From contig NZ_VEIO01000001.1 in assembly GCF_007680605.1 (NCBI RefSeq), positions 2,609,276 to 2,673,275 of the forward strand: 64,000 bases of DNA. The letters run 5' to 3'. The notes under the pieces were generated by a model that was not told the origin of the DNA, ran no database searches, and worked only from the letters and a program-made list of their open reading frames with translations. The position numbers were made by a program, and so were the translations under genes. Source of the stretch: Paenibacillus xylanexedens. GTDB lineage: Bacteria; Bacillota; Bacilli; Paenibacillales; Paenibacillaceae. This document shows, one piece after another, positions 63,609 through 64,000 of this stretch; position 1 is the stretch's first letter, and each line of letters begins with the position of its first letter.

Positions 63609-64000
63609 CTATTTGGTTGTTTCGGATTGCTCCGTTTTTTCACTCTGTTGATTTTGATTACCGGAATTACGATTGAACCCTGAGCCTCCGAATCCACCCC
63701 TCATTCCGTTTCCTTTGAGACCATCTCCCAATTTGGTTAGATCAACGGAAGATGCATCAATCAGTTTATCCGCACTCGCCTTTTGCCCTTCCGTAGTGGA
63801 AGGAATCGTTCCATCAAGCTGTCCTTGAATGCTCTCGGCACGTAACGTGCCTAATTTAGTCAATTCAGTAACAGCTTCTTTATACTTGTCATATGTCACA
63901 AACGCTGTAGCATCATTTTTAACGTAATCCGTAATCAGATTGTTTAACGTCTGTACCGTCTGCTGGAATTTTCCGTTTGCAAAATAACCATCAACGATCT
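63609..64000 (-). CDS. CotH-family (spore coat CotH kinase-like) protein, C-terminal end
   Basis: Only the last 130 residues lie in the window; the start is beyond 64000. The open frame is uninterrupted to the edge. The end reads FQQTVQTLNNLITDYVKNDA, then LRAESIQGQLDGTIPSTTEGQ and KLIDASSVDLTKLGDG, all typical of the C-terminus of CotH kinases of Paenibacillus. The tail is low-complexity: GMRGGFGGSGFNRNSGNQNQQSEKTEQSE. CotH phosphorylates spore coat proteins in B. subtilis, but many homologues have other or unknown targets. An ATG-like GTG internal to this frame at 63899 is not a start. Confidence 0.75.
   Translation of the reverse strand, partial: IVDGYFANGKFQQTVQTLNNLITDYVKNDATAFVTYDKYKEAVTELTKLGTLRAESIQGQLDGTIPSTTEGQKASADKLIDASSVDLTKLGDGLKGNGMRGGFGGSGFNRNSGNQNQQSEKTEQSETTK

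Noticed and set aside
1..64000. Mobile elements, prophage, CRISPR arrays, rRNA and tRNA genes
   Set aside because: No transposase, integrase or phage protein, no regularly spaced repeats, and no tRNA- or rRNA-like sequence was recognised.

Overview
The window looks like chromosomal DNA of a Paenibacillus-type bacterium (Bacillales, low-GC Gram-positive with moderate base composition). Most genes are Bacillus-type orthologues (RqcH, RemA, YlbF/YlbG, YlaN, CcpA, AcuA, YtxJ, CotH). The order yicC-remA-gmk-rpoZ-coaBC-priA-def-fmt matches the Bacillus subtilis ylo region. Strong AGGAGG-type ribosome binding sites and hairpin-plus-T terminators occur throughout. I see no rRNA, tRNA, CRISPR array, insertion sequence or prophage. 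The region reads as core genome, so most of the interest lies in protein variants and regulatory sites.

Layout. 1-9.5 kb (minus): one long probable operon, yitJ-like methionine/folate fusion, yicC, remA, gmk, rpoZ, coaBC, priA, def, fmt (fmt runs off the left edge), joining nucleotide metabolism, CoA synthesis, replication restart and translation initiation. 9.7-15.8 kb: dapF, a Ca2+ P-type ATPase and, divergently, rqcH (ribosome quality control). 15.9-24.2 kb (minus): a PHP phosphoesterase, a LysR regulator, an unknown gene, ylbG, ylbF, a bacterial XPB helicase with its helicase-associated partner, and an M20 amidohydrolase. 24.4-28.8 kb: yugN, an FtsW/SpoVE protein, Asp23, a Ca2+/H+ exchanger, ylaN and a short HPr-like protein. 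28.8-39.8 kb: M29 aminopeptidase, lipoprotein, GAF-GAF-GGDEF protein, rpsD, a chemoreceptor and a class A PBP with fibronectin-like repeats.

39.9-50.2 kb is a carbon-control neighbourhood: acsA and the divergent acetyltransferase gene acuA with a candidate CcpA operator between them, mtnN, ccpA, ytxJ, then PTS enzyme I translationally coupled to a glucose/GlcNAc-type EIICBA permease. 50.2-64 kb is mixed: PQQ-like propeller, CoA-binding protein, aroA, rhodanese, aroK, 6-phosphogluconate dehydrogenase, two poorly known proteins, an MFS transporter, arginine decarboxylase, a His-rich DUF1292 protein, a stalk-domain secreted protein, a small Cys protein, ohr and the C-terminal end of a CotH-like gene.

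The most noteworthy item is an 81-residue HPr-like protein (28492-28737). It aligns without gaps to HPr from the active-site His onward, but that His is Asn4, the first beta strand is missing (an in-frame stop lies just upstream), and the regulatory serine loop (VKSILGL) is intact. Together with ccpA, a cre-like site and an EI/EII operon lacking HPr, this suggests a Ser-phosphorylation-only regulatory HPr. The firmicute XPB helicase pair is the second item. No wholly new multi-gene system could be recognised with confidence.
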